NCBI RefSeq assembly: GCF_030269925.1
Contig: NC_085119.1
Span: forward strand, 17,705,001 to 17,769,000
Length of the DNA: 64,000 nucleotides
Reading direction: 5' to 3'
Origin: Bombyx mori
Lineage: Eukaryota; Arthropoda; Insecta; Lepidoptera; Bombycidae
The translations under genes and the position numbers were made by a program. Positions 54,471 through 64,000 of this stretch are shown here, piece after piece. The notes beneath the pieces were generated by a model. It worked only from the letters and a program-made list of their open reading frames with translations, had not been told where the DNA came from and did not search any database. Every line of letters starts with the position of its first letter. Positions within the stretch are counted from its first letter, which is position 1.

Positions 54471-55175
54471 AATATATAATATATTAATTATAGATTTGAA
54501 AATGTTCACAAATGTGTGAAACAACAACTTTCTAGTTCTTTTCTCAAGGGTCTACGTAGTTTGACTATGTAAAGTCCTACTAATTTAACGTAGGCCTGCT
54601 TGTCTCGGATGCGGAATGGTAAGCTTTAATGTATAATATGTATTACGACGCTGCAACGCAGAAACATTCCAAGGTGAGGGTAATTAGTAGACGTTAACTG
54701 ACCAGTTATCTTCACGTCCTAATTACTCGTTCGTTCATCGACAATTAACATCATTTCCGCGGTTTGTTTCACAGTTGTCCGCTTGTCGATATTTTACATC
54801 GTGACGTAAACAATGCTACTGTAGGCGAAACGGTACTGTGCCCTGGCCGCGAGTTAAGATCACTACGCCACTGTCGCCCTGCCCTGGTTCCTGCAGGTTG
54901 AGGCTCACTGCTGATTGCCAGTGACGAGACTGACGAGTGAACCTCTGTGTGCGGGCGTGTTCTGCTCGGTTCAGCAGCGACGAGTAGTGGCGGGCCATGT
55001 TCGATTCCTACGAGGGCATCACATCATGCAAAATATGTTGACGGAGCAACTGAGAGAAAGCGTTTTTCTCTAATTGCAGTAACATATCGTCGAGCTCGAG
55101 ATAGGGATCAAAACCCGACTCCCAAGGCCAGGCCAGTTCGGGATCCAGTGGGGGCTAAGTGGCGGAGACTCATGA
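54471..55175. other. Intergenic, unassigned GC-richer block
   Basis: 54790-55170 is GC-richer and adjoins the SINE head. It resembles retroelement non-coding sequence, but I cannot name it. Confidence 0.4.
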
Positions 55176-55318
55176 AGTCGTCGTGGCCTAAAGGATAAGA
55201 CGTCCGGTGAATTCGTGTTGAGCGATGCACCGGTGTTCGAATCTCAGGCGGGTACCAATTTTTCTAATGAAATACGTACTTAACAAATGTTCACGATTGA
55301 CTTCCACGGTGAAGGAAT

Positions 55319-58300
55319 CATCATCATCATCATCATCATCAGCCTTTATCTGCCCACTGCTGGACATAGGCCTTCCCCAATGCCTTCCACATAATGCGGT
55401 CCTCCGCCTTCCGCATCCAACGACTTCCCGCCGTGCGCACTAAGTCGTCAGTCCACCTGGTTGGAGGACGCCCCACGCTCCTTATACCCATCCGTGGCCT
55501 CCATTCGAGGACTTTCCTCCCCCACCTGGCGTCGCTGGCTCGACAGATGTGACCGGCCCATTGCCACTTCAGCCTGCTAACTTTGAGAGCTATGTCGTCG
55601 ACTTTGGTTCTCCGTCGAATTTCTTCGTTCCGGATTTTGTCCCTTAGAGAAATACCTAGCATAGCTCTCTCCATCGCCCGCTGTGCGACTCTTAACTTAT
55701 GGGCCAGCCCTGCCGTCAGTGTCCAGGTTTCCGCGCCGTAGGTCATAGCGGGGAGAATGCACTGGTTAAAGACTTTTGTCTTCAGGCATTGAGGAATTTG
55801 CGAGGTGAGTATTGCACGGAATTTCCCAAATGCCGACCAACCCAGTCGTATGCGTCTCTCAATCTCTGTATTGAAGTTACCACGGCCAAGCTGGATAGCC
55901 TGACCGAGGTAGACAAAGTCTTTTACCTCTTCAATGACTGCATTCGAGATGGTAACTTGGCCCGGGACGATTTTATCATTGAACATGACTTTCGTCTTGT
56001 CAAGGTTCATCCGCAGTCCCACGCATCGGGAAGCAGCATTGAGATCGTTGAGCATACGACTGAGGTCCTCCAGCGATTCCGACATTAAGACTATGTCATC
56101 GGCAAATCGAAGGTGTGACATGTACTCTCCGTTGACGTTGATTCCACATGTTTTCCAGTCCAGCGTCTTGAAGACATCTTCAAGTGCAGCGGTGAACAGT
56201 TTCGGAGATATAACATCTCCCTGTCGGACACCCCGCTGCAGCTTGATAGGTCTAGACTGGCAATCCTGGATTTGTACGGTCATCGTCGCGGCTTCGTATA
56301 GACTTTTCAACACCTCGATATAGCGATAGTCTATCTGGCATCGCTGTAAGGATTCCAGAACTGACCAGGTCTCGATAGAGTCAAAGGCTTTCTCGTAGTC
56401 CACGAAAGCCACGCAAAGTGGCAGATTATATTCTGTAGACTTTTCTATAATCTGTCTGAGGGTGTGAATATGGTCTACGGTATTGTAACCCTTTCGAAAC
56501 CCAGCCTGCTCCGGTGGCTGGCATTCATCAAGCCTTCGGGCGAGACGATTAGTAATGACCCTAGAAAAGACCTTGTAGACGTGGCTCAAAAGAGATATCG
56601 GTCTATAGTTCTTCAACAAAGTTTTATCACCTTTCTTGAAGAACAACATGACCCGACTCCTTGTCCACGCCAATGGTGTAGTCCCATTGTGTATGACGGA
56701 ATTGTACAGGCTCCGTAATTCCTTCAGGATAGGAACCCCTCCGGATTTCAGTAGCTCCGTAGTAATTCCATCTTCACCAGGCGCTCTACCATTTTTGAGC
56801 TGTTCCAGGGCCATCCGAATCTCCCCGATGCTGATGTCCGGGACATCATCCGAGTAATGCCGAGTAAGTGGTGCTCGGCTGTCACTAGCTCGGTTGGCGG
56901 GTGTAGGTAGAGAAGTGTGCATTGCGTAGAGTTTGCCATAATATTTTTCGACCTCGCCTAAGATTTCTGGCTTGGAAGTAACTATAGAACCATCTTCTCG
57001 CTTAAGCTTAAGCAGAGGAGCACTTTTAGACGTCCGTACAAGGGCTTTAAGGCCTTTATTGCGCTCTATCGCAGCTTCAATGCGTCTAGCATTAAAGCTA
57101 CGGTAGTCACGCCTCACCATCCTCCGGACGTCCTTATTTAAGGTTGCGTACTCTGCTGTAGCTCTTGCGGATGGAGTGGCTTCTCGTCGTTTCCTCATTA
57201 ATGCCAGAGTCTCAGGGGTTAGCTTGGCTTCACGAACTCTCCGCTGTGATCCAAAGTATCTTCCACCAACTTCACGTAGTGTCGCCGCCATGTTCTCCAC
57301 CACGTCGTTCACGTCCTCATTGGGATCCAGCAGACTGAATCGATTTTGAAGTTCCAATTGGAACTTCTCGGAAACTTGGATGATTTGGGGAAGAGACGGG
57401 CGCAGAGTCGATCTCATCAACCGGGTTCTTTCAAGCCTTATGTCGATATTTAGGGTTCCTCGAATAAGTCGGTGGTCACTGCCGGCACTAAACCTGTTGA
57501 CCACTGAGACATCCGTAAATATTCGCTTCTTATCCGCCATGATGAAATCGATCTCGTTCCGTGTCACTTTGTCGGCACTTTGCCAAGTCCATCTCCTTTG
57601 GGGCTTCTTTTTGAAAAACGAGTTCATCAAATAGAGTCCCTCCATCTGCAGAAAATTGACAAGCATTTGTCCTCTGTGGTTTCTCGTCCCCAAACCATAC
57701 CGTCCAATTATGGATTCGCCTTCCCCTTGTATTCCCACTTTGGCGTTGAAGTCGCCAACTACAACGGTGAAGTGGGTCTTGGTGGTGTTATGAATGGCCT
57801 TAGAGATGTCTTCATATAAGGCCTCAACCTCACAATCAGGGTGTGTCGCCGTTGGTGCATACACTTGCACGACCTTGAGTAAATATCTCTCTGAGATTTT
57901 AACTATAATGTATACCACCCGCGACGACACACTCGATAGCTCCAAGACGTTGTTAGCGATGGCTTTGTGAACGATGAAACCAACACCGCCTTGAGAGAGC
58001 TGGTCTCCTTCACGGTAGTAGAAGAGGTTTCCAGACTCGAGGATGACGGTGTCCTCACCCTCTCTACGGACCTCCGAAAGCCCAAGGATATGCCATTTAA
58101 TGGACCTCAATTCTACTTCCAGCTCTTCCACATCCTCATCTCGCCTCAAAGTCCGGGTGTTAAACGTGCCAATGGTCAATTGTTTATGGTCGTCCTAGGT
58201 ACGACGTTAAACTTCCTCATCCTGGGTACGACGTTAAACTTCCTAGTTGCCAACCCGCATGCCCAGCGTGGTGACTTAAGGGCACAAACTCCCCAATGAT

Positions 58301-58433
58301 AGGACACAAAATGCAACGGCCCCCAGTACCCGGCAGCTCTACTATTCCTGGCCACGGTGGCGGTCACGGTAACGGTAGGGCAGGGGGTGCGAAGAATCCC
58401 CGGTCGGCAGGCCACCATAAACAATTGACCATT
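55319..58433 (-). mobile_element. RTE-clade LINE, near full length
   Basis: 3115 bp, flanked by an 11-bp target duplication. The 3' end is a (TGA/ATG)n microsatellite on the minus strand rather than poly(A), typical of RTE. The single long ORF has an APE endonuclease and RT with no ORF1. The 5' end is odd: two copies of GAGGAAGTTTAACGTCGTACC near 58195-58245 and an inverted 22-bp copy of the ORF start at the very 5' tip. Confidence 0.92.
55339..58179 (-). CDS. RTE endonuclease/reverse transcriptase (946 codons, open)
   Basis: Copies the LINE RNA at a nick it makes itself. N-terminal APE-type endonuclease: TIGTFNTRTLRR, LSEVRREGED, VVVGDFNAKVG (about residue 140) and SAGSDHRLIRG (about 232). 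RT: LKNYRPISLLSHVYKVFSRV, AGFRKGYNTVDHI, VDYEKAFDSIETW, GVRQGDVISPKLF and HLRFADDIVLMSE (about residue 690). C-terminus ...YVQQWADKG, with the stop as the first TGA of the repeat tail. No internal stop or shift. The frame opens at TTG; an in-frame TAG lies nine codons upstream and no ATG fits, so the true start may be lost or non-AUG. Confidence 0.92.
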   Translation of the reverse strand: MTIGTFNTRTLRRDEDVEELEVELRSIKWHILGLSEVRREGEDTVILESGNLFYYREGDQLSQGGVGFIVHKAIANNVLELSSVSSRVVYIIVKISERYLLKVVQVYAPTATHPDCEVEALYEDISKAIHNTTKTHFTVVVGDFNAKVGIQGEGESIIGRYGLGTRNHRGQMLVNFLQMEGLYLMNSFFKKKPQRRWTWQSADKVTRNEIDFIMADKKRIFTDVSVVNRFSAGSDHRLIRGTLNIDIRLERTRLMRSTLRPSLPQIIQVSEKFQLELQNRFSLLDPNEDVNDVVENMAATLREVGGRYFGSQRRVREAKLTPETLALMRKRREATPSARATAEYATLNKDVRRMVRRDYRSFNARRIEAAIERNKGLKALVRTSKSAPLLKLKREDGSIVTSKPEILGEVEKYYGKLYAMHTSLPTPANRASDSRAPLTRHYSDDVPDISIGEIRMALEQLKNGRAPGEDGITTELLKSGGVPILKELRSLYNSVIHNGTTPLAWTRSRVMLFFKKGDKTLLKNYRPISLLSHVYKVFSRVITNRLARRLDECQPPEQAGFRKGYNTVDHIHTLRQIIEKSTEYNLPLCVAFVDYEKAFDSIETWSVLESLQRCQIDYRYIEVLKSLYEAATMTVQIQDCQSRPIKLQRGVRQGDVISPKLFTAALEDVFKTLDWKTCGINVNGEYMSHLRFADDIVLMSESLEDLSRMLNDLNAASRCVGLRMNLDKTKVMFNDKIVPGQVTISNAVIEEVKDFVYLGQAIQLGRGNFNTEIERRIRLGWSAFGKFRAILTSQIPQCLKTKVFNQCILPAMTYGAETWTLTAGLAHKLRVAQRAMERAMLGISLRDKIRNEEIRRRTKVDDIALKVSRLKWQWAGHICRASDARWGRKVLEWRPRMGIRSVGRPPTRWTDDLVRTAGSRWMRKAEDRIMWKALGKAYVQQWADKG

Positions 58434-58734
58434 GGTGAAGGAATAACATCGTGTAATAAAATCAAACCCGCAAAATTATAATTTGCGTAATTACTGGTGG
58501 TAGGAACTCTTGTGAGTCCGCACGGGTGGGTGCCACCACCCGCCTATTTCTGTCGTGAAGCGGTTTCGGTTTGAGGGGTGAGGCAGCTGTTGTAACTATA
58601 CTGAGAACTTAGAACTTATATCTCAAAGGTGGGTGTCGCATTTACGTTGTAGATGTCTCTGGCCTCCAGTAACCACTTAACACCCGGTGGGCTGTGAGCT
58701 CGTCCACCCATCCAAGCACTAAAAAAAACTTGCG

Positions 58735-58935
58735 CTTGGCGCCAAATACGTCAGATATAAAGCATTATGAACCAATTGGCCGCGACTTTTGTATATGGCG
58801 AAGACTACCAGCCACTTTGTGAAATAATCCACAATAACGTGGCCACTATCACGTTCAGTGAATAGTTCGGCAAGGTCTAGAAGCTTTCCTGGGGAGCTCT
58901 TACATTGTATAATGTTAGTGCTGGTCGACTGTGTG
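58735..58935 (-). pseudogene. Possible scrap of a retrotransposon integrase
   Basis: The minus frame has GHVIVDYFTKWLVVFAI, which resembles the start of the Ty3/gypsy integrase core (VDYFTKW). Nothing else of pol is near. Short, could be chance. Confidence 0.35.
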
Positions 58936-59084
58936 TCTCGACTGTCCTTGCCACTGCACAGCACTTACATCAACAGTCCTCCACGCTGCTCCCTACAGTA
59001 AACTAAATAAAATTGCTCTCCATTTTCAGCAAAGTTCTTTACGAAACTCTCAGCAAAATCCGTCATTTCGGTCACCGTTCGAAC

Positions 59085-59335
59085 CGGTCGAATCCGTCGC
59101 TTGCGACGAAGGGCTCGGCGAGTAAATTAACCCACAGACACGGCCCACTGAGTTTCTCGCCGGATCTTTCAGTGGGTCGCGTTTCCGATCCGGTGGTAGA
59201 TTCTGCGAAGAACTGCCCTAGCTGGGGCCAGAGTTATCAAAATTTCTCAGGTTGAGCCCATGTCCCGCCTGGGACCTACCCGTCTGGGCGTCGCTGGAAT
59301 AGTCTCTTAGGCGAATAAGTAGGTAAAAAAAATCT
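59085..59335 (+). repeat. Dispersed repeat family A, copy 2
   Basis: Matches 9591-9830 (CCCACTGAGTTTCTCGCC, GATCCGGTGGTAGATTCTGC) with many substitutions; ends in GTAGGTAAAAAAAA. Confidence 0.75.
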
Positions 59336-59837
59336 TGTTCCTCGTGTAAGTTACACATGAACTTGCTGACCACAATCGTCTTATCGATATTCATGAAACG
59401 CGCTAACTTCCTCTATTAATATTTGAAACTTGAAGATATTGCACGGGACCCATGCATTCAGTTTGAATTTGAAAAAACATTTATGATGCTCGCACACTAG
59501 TGTAAAACTCATTTATTCATGTTGCCAGGACTCGACAAAGCCAAAACTAATAATATTGTAATGTCCACAATCTCAAGGCGTACATATTGATTGCAATGAT
59601 GGTGCGGTTTGTGTTGGCGATGACGTCACGGGCCACTCGAAGGCCACGGAGACACAATGGACCGACAGAACTAATTGGCTCGTGCATAACTCATTGATAA
59701 ATAAATAACAGCTTATGTGACTTATCGACTCAATTATATGATCTTGATTTAATTACAGATTACAGATACAACATAACGTACTTTCTCATAAATTTACCTT
59801 AATATACTTACTTTCTTACTCTAAACAAGATATTATT

Positions 59838-60154
59838 ATAGAAGTCATTAGATTCATCTCAGTTATAATAGTTTCATAGTAGTGTACTGTAGCAGTGTGG
59901 AGTCTGCGGATAAAAAGAAGAAAAACAATGATTCATTGTATTCTATTAAAGATCACTAGACAAAAACAGAATTTTACAGTTCGGGTCTGCATCCAAAACT
60001 AATTGATTTCATTGATAATCCGATAGTTGAAATGTGTGAAATAAAATTATGAAACGAAACAAAAACCCGACTGCACATAAGAACTAACGAAGAAGCTGAA
60101 AACCAGCTCTACTATATCTCTAGGTTACTGTAATGTAAATATAACTTGAGTGTT
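59838..60154 (+). repeat. Dispersed repeat family B, copy 2
   Basis: Near-identical to 9862-10155 over its last ~190 bases, more diverged at the start. Between A and B there are about 500 extra bases here, against about 30 in the first locus. Confidence 0.85.
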
Positions 60155-60250
60155 AGCACAGGAGCGCGGTACGAGGACCAGAACAAATCAAAGTCCCCGT
60201 CCGCAGTACCTTTACTAACGTATAAACGTACAATTGATATTTACACCTAA

Positions 60251-60662
60251 CTAGCGGTCCGCTCCGACTCCGCTCGGGTCTTTAACAAAAACTTCAACGA
60301 TGTTTGACGTTGTTTTATTGTTTTATATAAAAGAGCACTTATTGCGGCACAACTATAATAGTTATACTGTCGCGACACTTTTTGTAAATAATAATGTGTC
60401 CTGCAAAGTCGTAGGTAGTCGTAGTTTTGCAAAGCACGCGATGTAAATAATATTTTAGGTAATTTGTTTACACCTTGGGTTACATTATTGGAGTTTTAGT
60501 AAGGATCCCTAATTTTTTTCAAAAAAGATTATAGCTTATGTCACTCGGGAATAGTGTAGCTTCCAAACAGTGAAATAATTTTTCAAATCGGTTCAGTAGT
60601 TTCGGAGCCTATTCAATACAAACAAACAAACAAATCTTTCCTCTTATAATATTAAGTATAGA
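60251..60662 (-). mobile_element. Non-autonomous Helitron, about 410 bp
   Basis: Minus strand: 5' end TCTATACTTAATATTATAAG, then GTTTGTTTGTTTGTATTG and CCGAAACTACTGAACCG. 3' end GGAGTCGGAGCGGACCGCTAG|T. Complete by the TC...CTAG rule, although the 5' flanking base is G, not A. No coding capacity. Confidence 0.7.
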
Positions 60663-63600
60663 CCATACGTTATACTAAAGAAGTTACAGGCAAACAATAC
60701 CATCAAATAGGAAAATAACTGTCTGCCTGTTACGTTTTGACGCCCACACTAGGGAACTGATTTTGACGAAATTCGGTATGGAACAATAGTTTAACGCTTG
60801 GGAAAAAATATTGGGAACCTTTCGTGTCAGTCCTGAGCACGGGGCTCTGCCCGCGATACAACACGTAGTCCACGCAGGCGGGGCTGCGGGCGACCTAGTG
60901 TGTTCGACGAAGGCATGTTATAGACCCCGTTGTTCGCCCTGATATTTTTAATACAGCCAGGTTTTTCATTTCATTTTAATTTTAATAAAATCGCACGATT
61001 TTTCTAAGGAAACAACAGTGATTCTATTATCACAAATATTTCATAGGTGAAATGGAATTATTAGTTTTGTTAAAACACACCTTGGAGTAGATTTTGCGGA
61101 ACTGGTACTCTGACATTATTCATTTGACAAAGGTATCGACGTAGTGTAGGCTTGTCTCTAGTCTAATTTGCTATCTATTTTATAATCGTCATCGTAAAAT
61201 GAGTGCGAGAGGAGATATCGTCAAAACCTGTTTTGGGCGTCATTGTTCCAATATGGTGACGCGAGCGGCAGAGATACGAAAGTGAAAATTCCGAAAGAGC
61301 GCGTCCAAATTTATAAATAACCTAATTTTCTAAGCTCTCGGATAACTTTCCCGGTAAAAGCACCAAATGACTTGAATATCTAATAAAAATAAGTGTGCGG
61401 AGAGTTGAGTCGCATGCCGTGCGCTGTGTCGTCTCCGAGCCAACATTTACAAGAGTGTGCTATTGTTCCAGGTGAGTGAGGCCTCGCGAGCGCCACGTGC
61501 ATGTCCCTATCATGCTGGACTGCCTCTGGTAAGTCCGCCCCGTCCCCGTCCTCGCACAAGTATCTTCTTGTAACTAAACACTAATCCTTTACCTATAAAC
61601 GTGGATCCGTTTCTAGAACCTATCATATCTTCATGGTCGTCCTCTTTGGCTGTCGTACTGACGGGGCAAGCGTTCGTTTTGAATGTACGGTGATGGGGAG
61701 ATGATGTAAATCGACTCGACTCGACCTCAATCCTTCAACGATAAAGGGCGCGGTGCGGCGGCGGCGCGACACTCAACCCCACAGCTACTATAAGCCCTGT
61801 ATCCCTCCTCTCATGCCCTCTCTTTGTTTATAATAATAAGAATAATAAATAAGTAATTGAGCAAGTAAGGCATGCACGGTCATCCGGCCCTAAAATTAGG
61901 ATTCCCTGTGTTACGGGTACCAGAGACTGAAATACATACTTATATATACCTAATAAACACCCAGACAAAGAGCAAATAAACCTGTTCATAACACAAATGG
62001 TTGCCTGATGGGAATCACACCCGCGACCCTCGGTGCAACAGTCAGGGGCTCTAATTATTATTACTACACCGCCGAATCAGTTAAGCTTATAATCATACAA
62101 ATTCTATAAATATTTAATAAATGTTTTTTGCGACGTTATATGTATCTAATGATTACGTCGGGGCGATTTATTATTAACTATTTGTTACTTTAAAAATAAC
62201 GATTTAATTAAAGTTATCGTTGTGAATCCCAGGGGCCGTCATAAATATGGAAACAATGATCGGTCGGCAACGGCAAGTTCGAGCCCCGCACAGCGACCGG
62301 CGACCGCACCACTAGTGTTGCTCTGTTCACTGCTGACGCTGTCATTGAAAGGCAACTTTTAGTCAATTCAGAAATGAATAGACTTGATCGACCTTGAAAA
62401 TGTCCCGGTTCCAGTTGCAATAACATAGTTGTAGTAAGTTTGTTCCGTCGAGAAGCACAGAGGTCGCGGCGACGCAAATCTTGTTCATCGTGCAAGTCAA
62501 TCCGTGGATCTACGTCGGAACAACGACTGCGGATTACATACACTCGCTTTCTAATTGTTAACGTTAATTTTGATTGGGAGTTCCGTTTCTCGAAATTAAT
62601 ATGAACTAGTGGTCTTGATTGACTCAGTACGGTGGGTAGTGCATTACATGCATTGTAGAAGGGTATTAGCAACTGATTGTATGAAGCGACGCGATTCCAC
62701 CACAAACATCTGAAAAATGCTTGAAACGTCTTCAGCAGCAGTAGACCACAAGATGTCGTCTCTGTGCGTGTGATTCCGTACCATCCGTCCGCAGCGGCTA
62801 GGCGGCTGGCTGTAGGACGCTATCTACTCCTCGGGCCGTGTGACTATCGCTGTCTCAATGGCAACCGGCTAAGAGAAACGAGCACTCCAAACCTATTGAG
62901 GCCCAGTACCTAGTTTTATTTCATTTTTATTACATGACTTCTTTTCTTCAAACGGTTCATTTGAACAATTTTTAAAATATTTTTTAATTAATGAAAAGCT
63001 AAAATGGTATTCGCGGCTTACTTAGATGAGATTCATTAACGTGGACTCCCGGCTCCGCTTACAACCTCGGCTACGACACCAGCTGACGTCATCAGACAGT
63101 CGTGAGTTCGGATGCGCAACTACGTTTAAAGCAATAATCAGAGATTCTCTGTTTCGGTATTAACCTATTGATCTGTATGATATAGTAACAGTAATGTAAG
63201 TCGTCAACAAGAGCGTGTGTGTGGACGGACGTGACGCGAATGGCCCGAGTCTTCCCACCACATACTCGTACTGTACTACAATGACAATGACATGACGGTA
63301 ACCAATCAAACTGGGTGATTCTAGCTGCACCGCGAAAGCTGTTGTGTTCTACTGTTGCCCATACGACGCAGGACCGTGAAGGTACCGTCTAATCGCCACG
63401 ACATTCAATGCTTTGAAAAAAAGTATATTACGTGTCTTCGCACATTCATAAAGAAATAATTCGATGTCAATGATCCTGTTTGCGTTGAAACTTTTTTGGT
63501 TCACGCAGGTTTGTCAGATGTATGGGAATGAAAGTAGGTCCCCCGTCCCCCGTCCCCCGCCCCCCGCCGCCCGCCATTCGCGAACAGCTGATCGTGGCCC

Positions 63601-64000
63601 ACAAAGACGTTTCCTGGTGTGTGTGGCCGCGTCACTCTTGTCGGACCACGTACAGTGTTGCACTATCGTTTCGCATTTGTTAACCTTGTCACGGTGATTT
63701 ATATTTCGAGAAACCTGTTTTTTAGAGAAACGATTTGTTATGATTCAAAACTTTTGAATAAAGTAAGTACTCTCGCGACTTGAAACGTCTGAAACTCGAA
63801 CATTGAATTACTATCAGTGTACATTTGTATAGTAAGTTTATTGCATTTGAATTTTCTACCAGGTAGAGATGTCCTCGGACACCCGTCGTTTTGAATGATA
63901 AACACTGAATAGTAAAAAATATAATAATATGAATCGATTGAAGAGTTTGAAAGTCAGTTCAGACTCGTGAGGAGCGGGGCAGCGGGGCAGCGGGTCTGGG
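60663..64000. other. Intergenic, no gene seen
   Basis: No supported gene or named repeat. A possible leader exon ends at 61471 (TTGTTCCAG|GTGAGTGA). 63540-63575 is a C-rich tract (CCCCCGTCCCCCG), and the last bases (about 63970-63995) are a GGGGCAGC repeat cut by the window end. Frames such as 62705-62214 on the minus strand show no domain. Confidence 0.5.
61400..61471 (+). promoter_or_regulatory. Possible leader exon end
   Basis: A GC-rich stretch after AT-rich sequence ends TTGTTCCAG|GTGAGTGAGG, resembling 41470. Donor only; no coding frame. Confidence 0.2.

Larger units (their letters stand above)
55177..58728 (+). repeat. Full-length Bm1-type SINE interrupted by an RTE LINE
   Basis: Head and first body part 55177-55318 (A box TGGCCTAAAGG, B box GTGTTCGAATCTC), body and tail 58434-58728 (AACATCGTGTAATAAAATC ... 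GTCCACCC, A run). Joined, they give a normal SINE of about 440 bp. Between them lies the RTE element; GGTGAAGGAAT (55308-55318, 58434-58444) is its target duplication. Confidence 0.92.

Noticed and set aside
55177..55260. A functional tRNA gene (A and B boxes)
   Set aside because: It is the tRNA-derived head of the SINE; the body and A-rich tail follow, and the cloverleaf is degenerate.
1..64000. CRISPR array, bacterial operon or toxin-antitoxin system
   Set aside because: Direct repeats here are eukaryotic minisatellites or LTRs, and all real genes are spliced; nothing prokaryotic is present.

Overview
The window is animal nuclear DNA, almost certainly from a moth of the silkworm lineage (Bombyx mori or a close relative). 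Reasons: split genes with GT/AG introns and very GC-rich exons in an AT-rich background; orthologues of two insect genes; many copies of a ~450 bp tRNA-headed SINE that looks like Bombyx Bm1; and Helitron, RTE and Jockey-like families typical of Lepidoptera. There are no bacterial operons, CRISPR arrays or rRNA genes. The species is inferred from remembered repeat families, not from a search.

Two host genes are readable exon by exon, both on the + strand. (1) 248-7605: the 3' part of a receptor tyrosine phosphatase of the Ptp10D/Ptp4E type. It has about eight fibronectin III domains, a transmembrane helix and one PTP domain. Ten exons join in perfect phase into 1171 codons plus stop; the 5' part lies before base 1. 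(2) ~18176-25539: NAT1 (eIF4G2/DAP5/p97), with MIF4G, MA3 and W2 domains. Eight exons give 796 residues. The translation start is not visible, and no ATG precedes the MIF4G region in the first exon. A few possible 5' exons of further genes (10787-10862, 34260-34590, 38557-38873, 41395-41470, 61400-61471) end at good donor sites, but only the one at 38557-38873 carries a plausible coding stretch, and I do not recognise it.

The rest is mobile-element debris, often nested. Introns: a mariner in Ptp10D (2270-3476); in NAT1 intron 4, a small Helitron (20029-23132) split by a 2.7 kb LTR element with two 249 bp LTRs that read as identical (20149-22865), a gag relic and a 60-bp-period minisatellite. 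Downstream, left to right: a TA-flanked DNA transposon with a frameshifted helix-turn-helix ORF (26241-27569); a long inverted repeat (27893-31213); a pogo-like element (31335-32737); a Tc1 relic (about 41860-42860); a 5'-truncated but open Jockey-type LINE (43774-46287); a hAT relic (47060-49040); a LINE reverse-transcriptase relic (49042-49850); an internally deleted Helitron fusing the Rep N-terminus to the last helicase motif (51387-~53030); and an RTE LINE with a 946-codon open frame inserted into a SINE with an 11-bp target duplication (55319-58433).

The phosphatase acts at the cell surface and NAT1 in cap-independent translation; nothing here suggests they work together. The main novelty candidates are structural: the fold-back 5' end of the RTE copy, the recently moved but coding-dead LTR element, the Helitron deletion fusion, and two diverged repeats found in the same order 50 kb apart. 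I found no convincing new multi-gene system.
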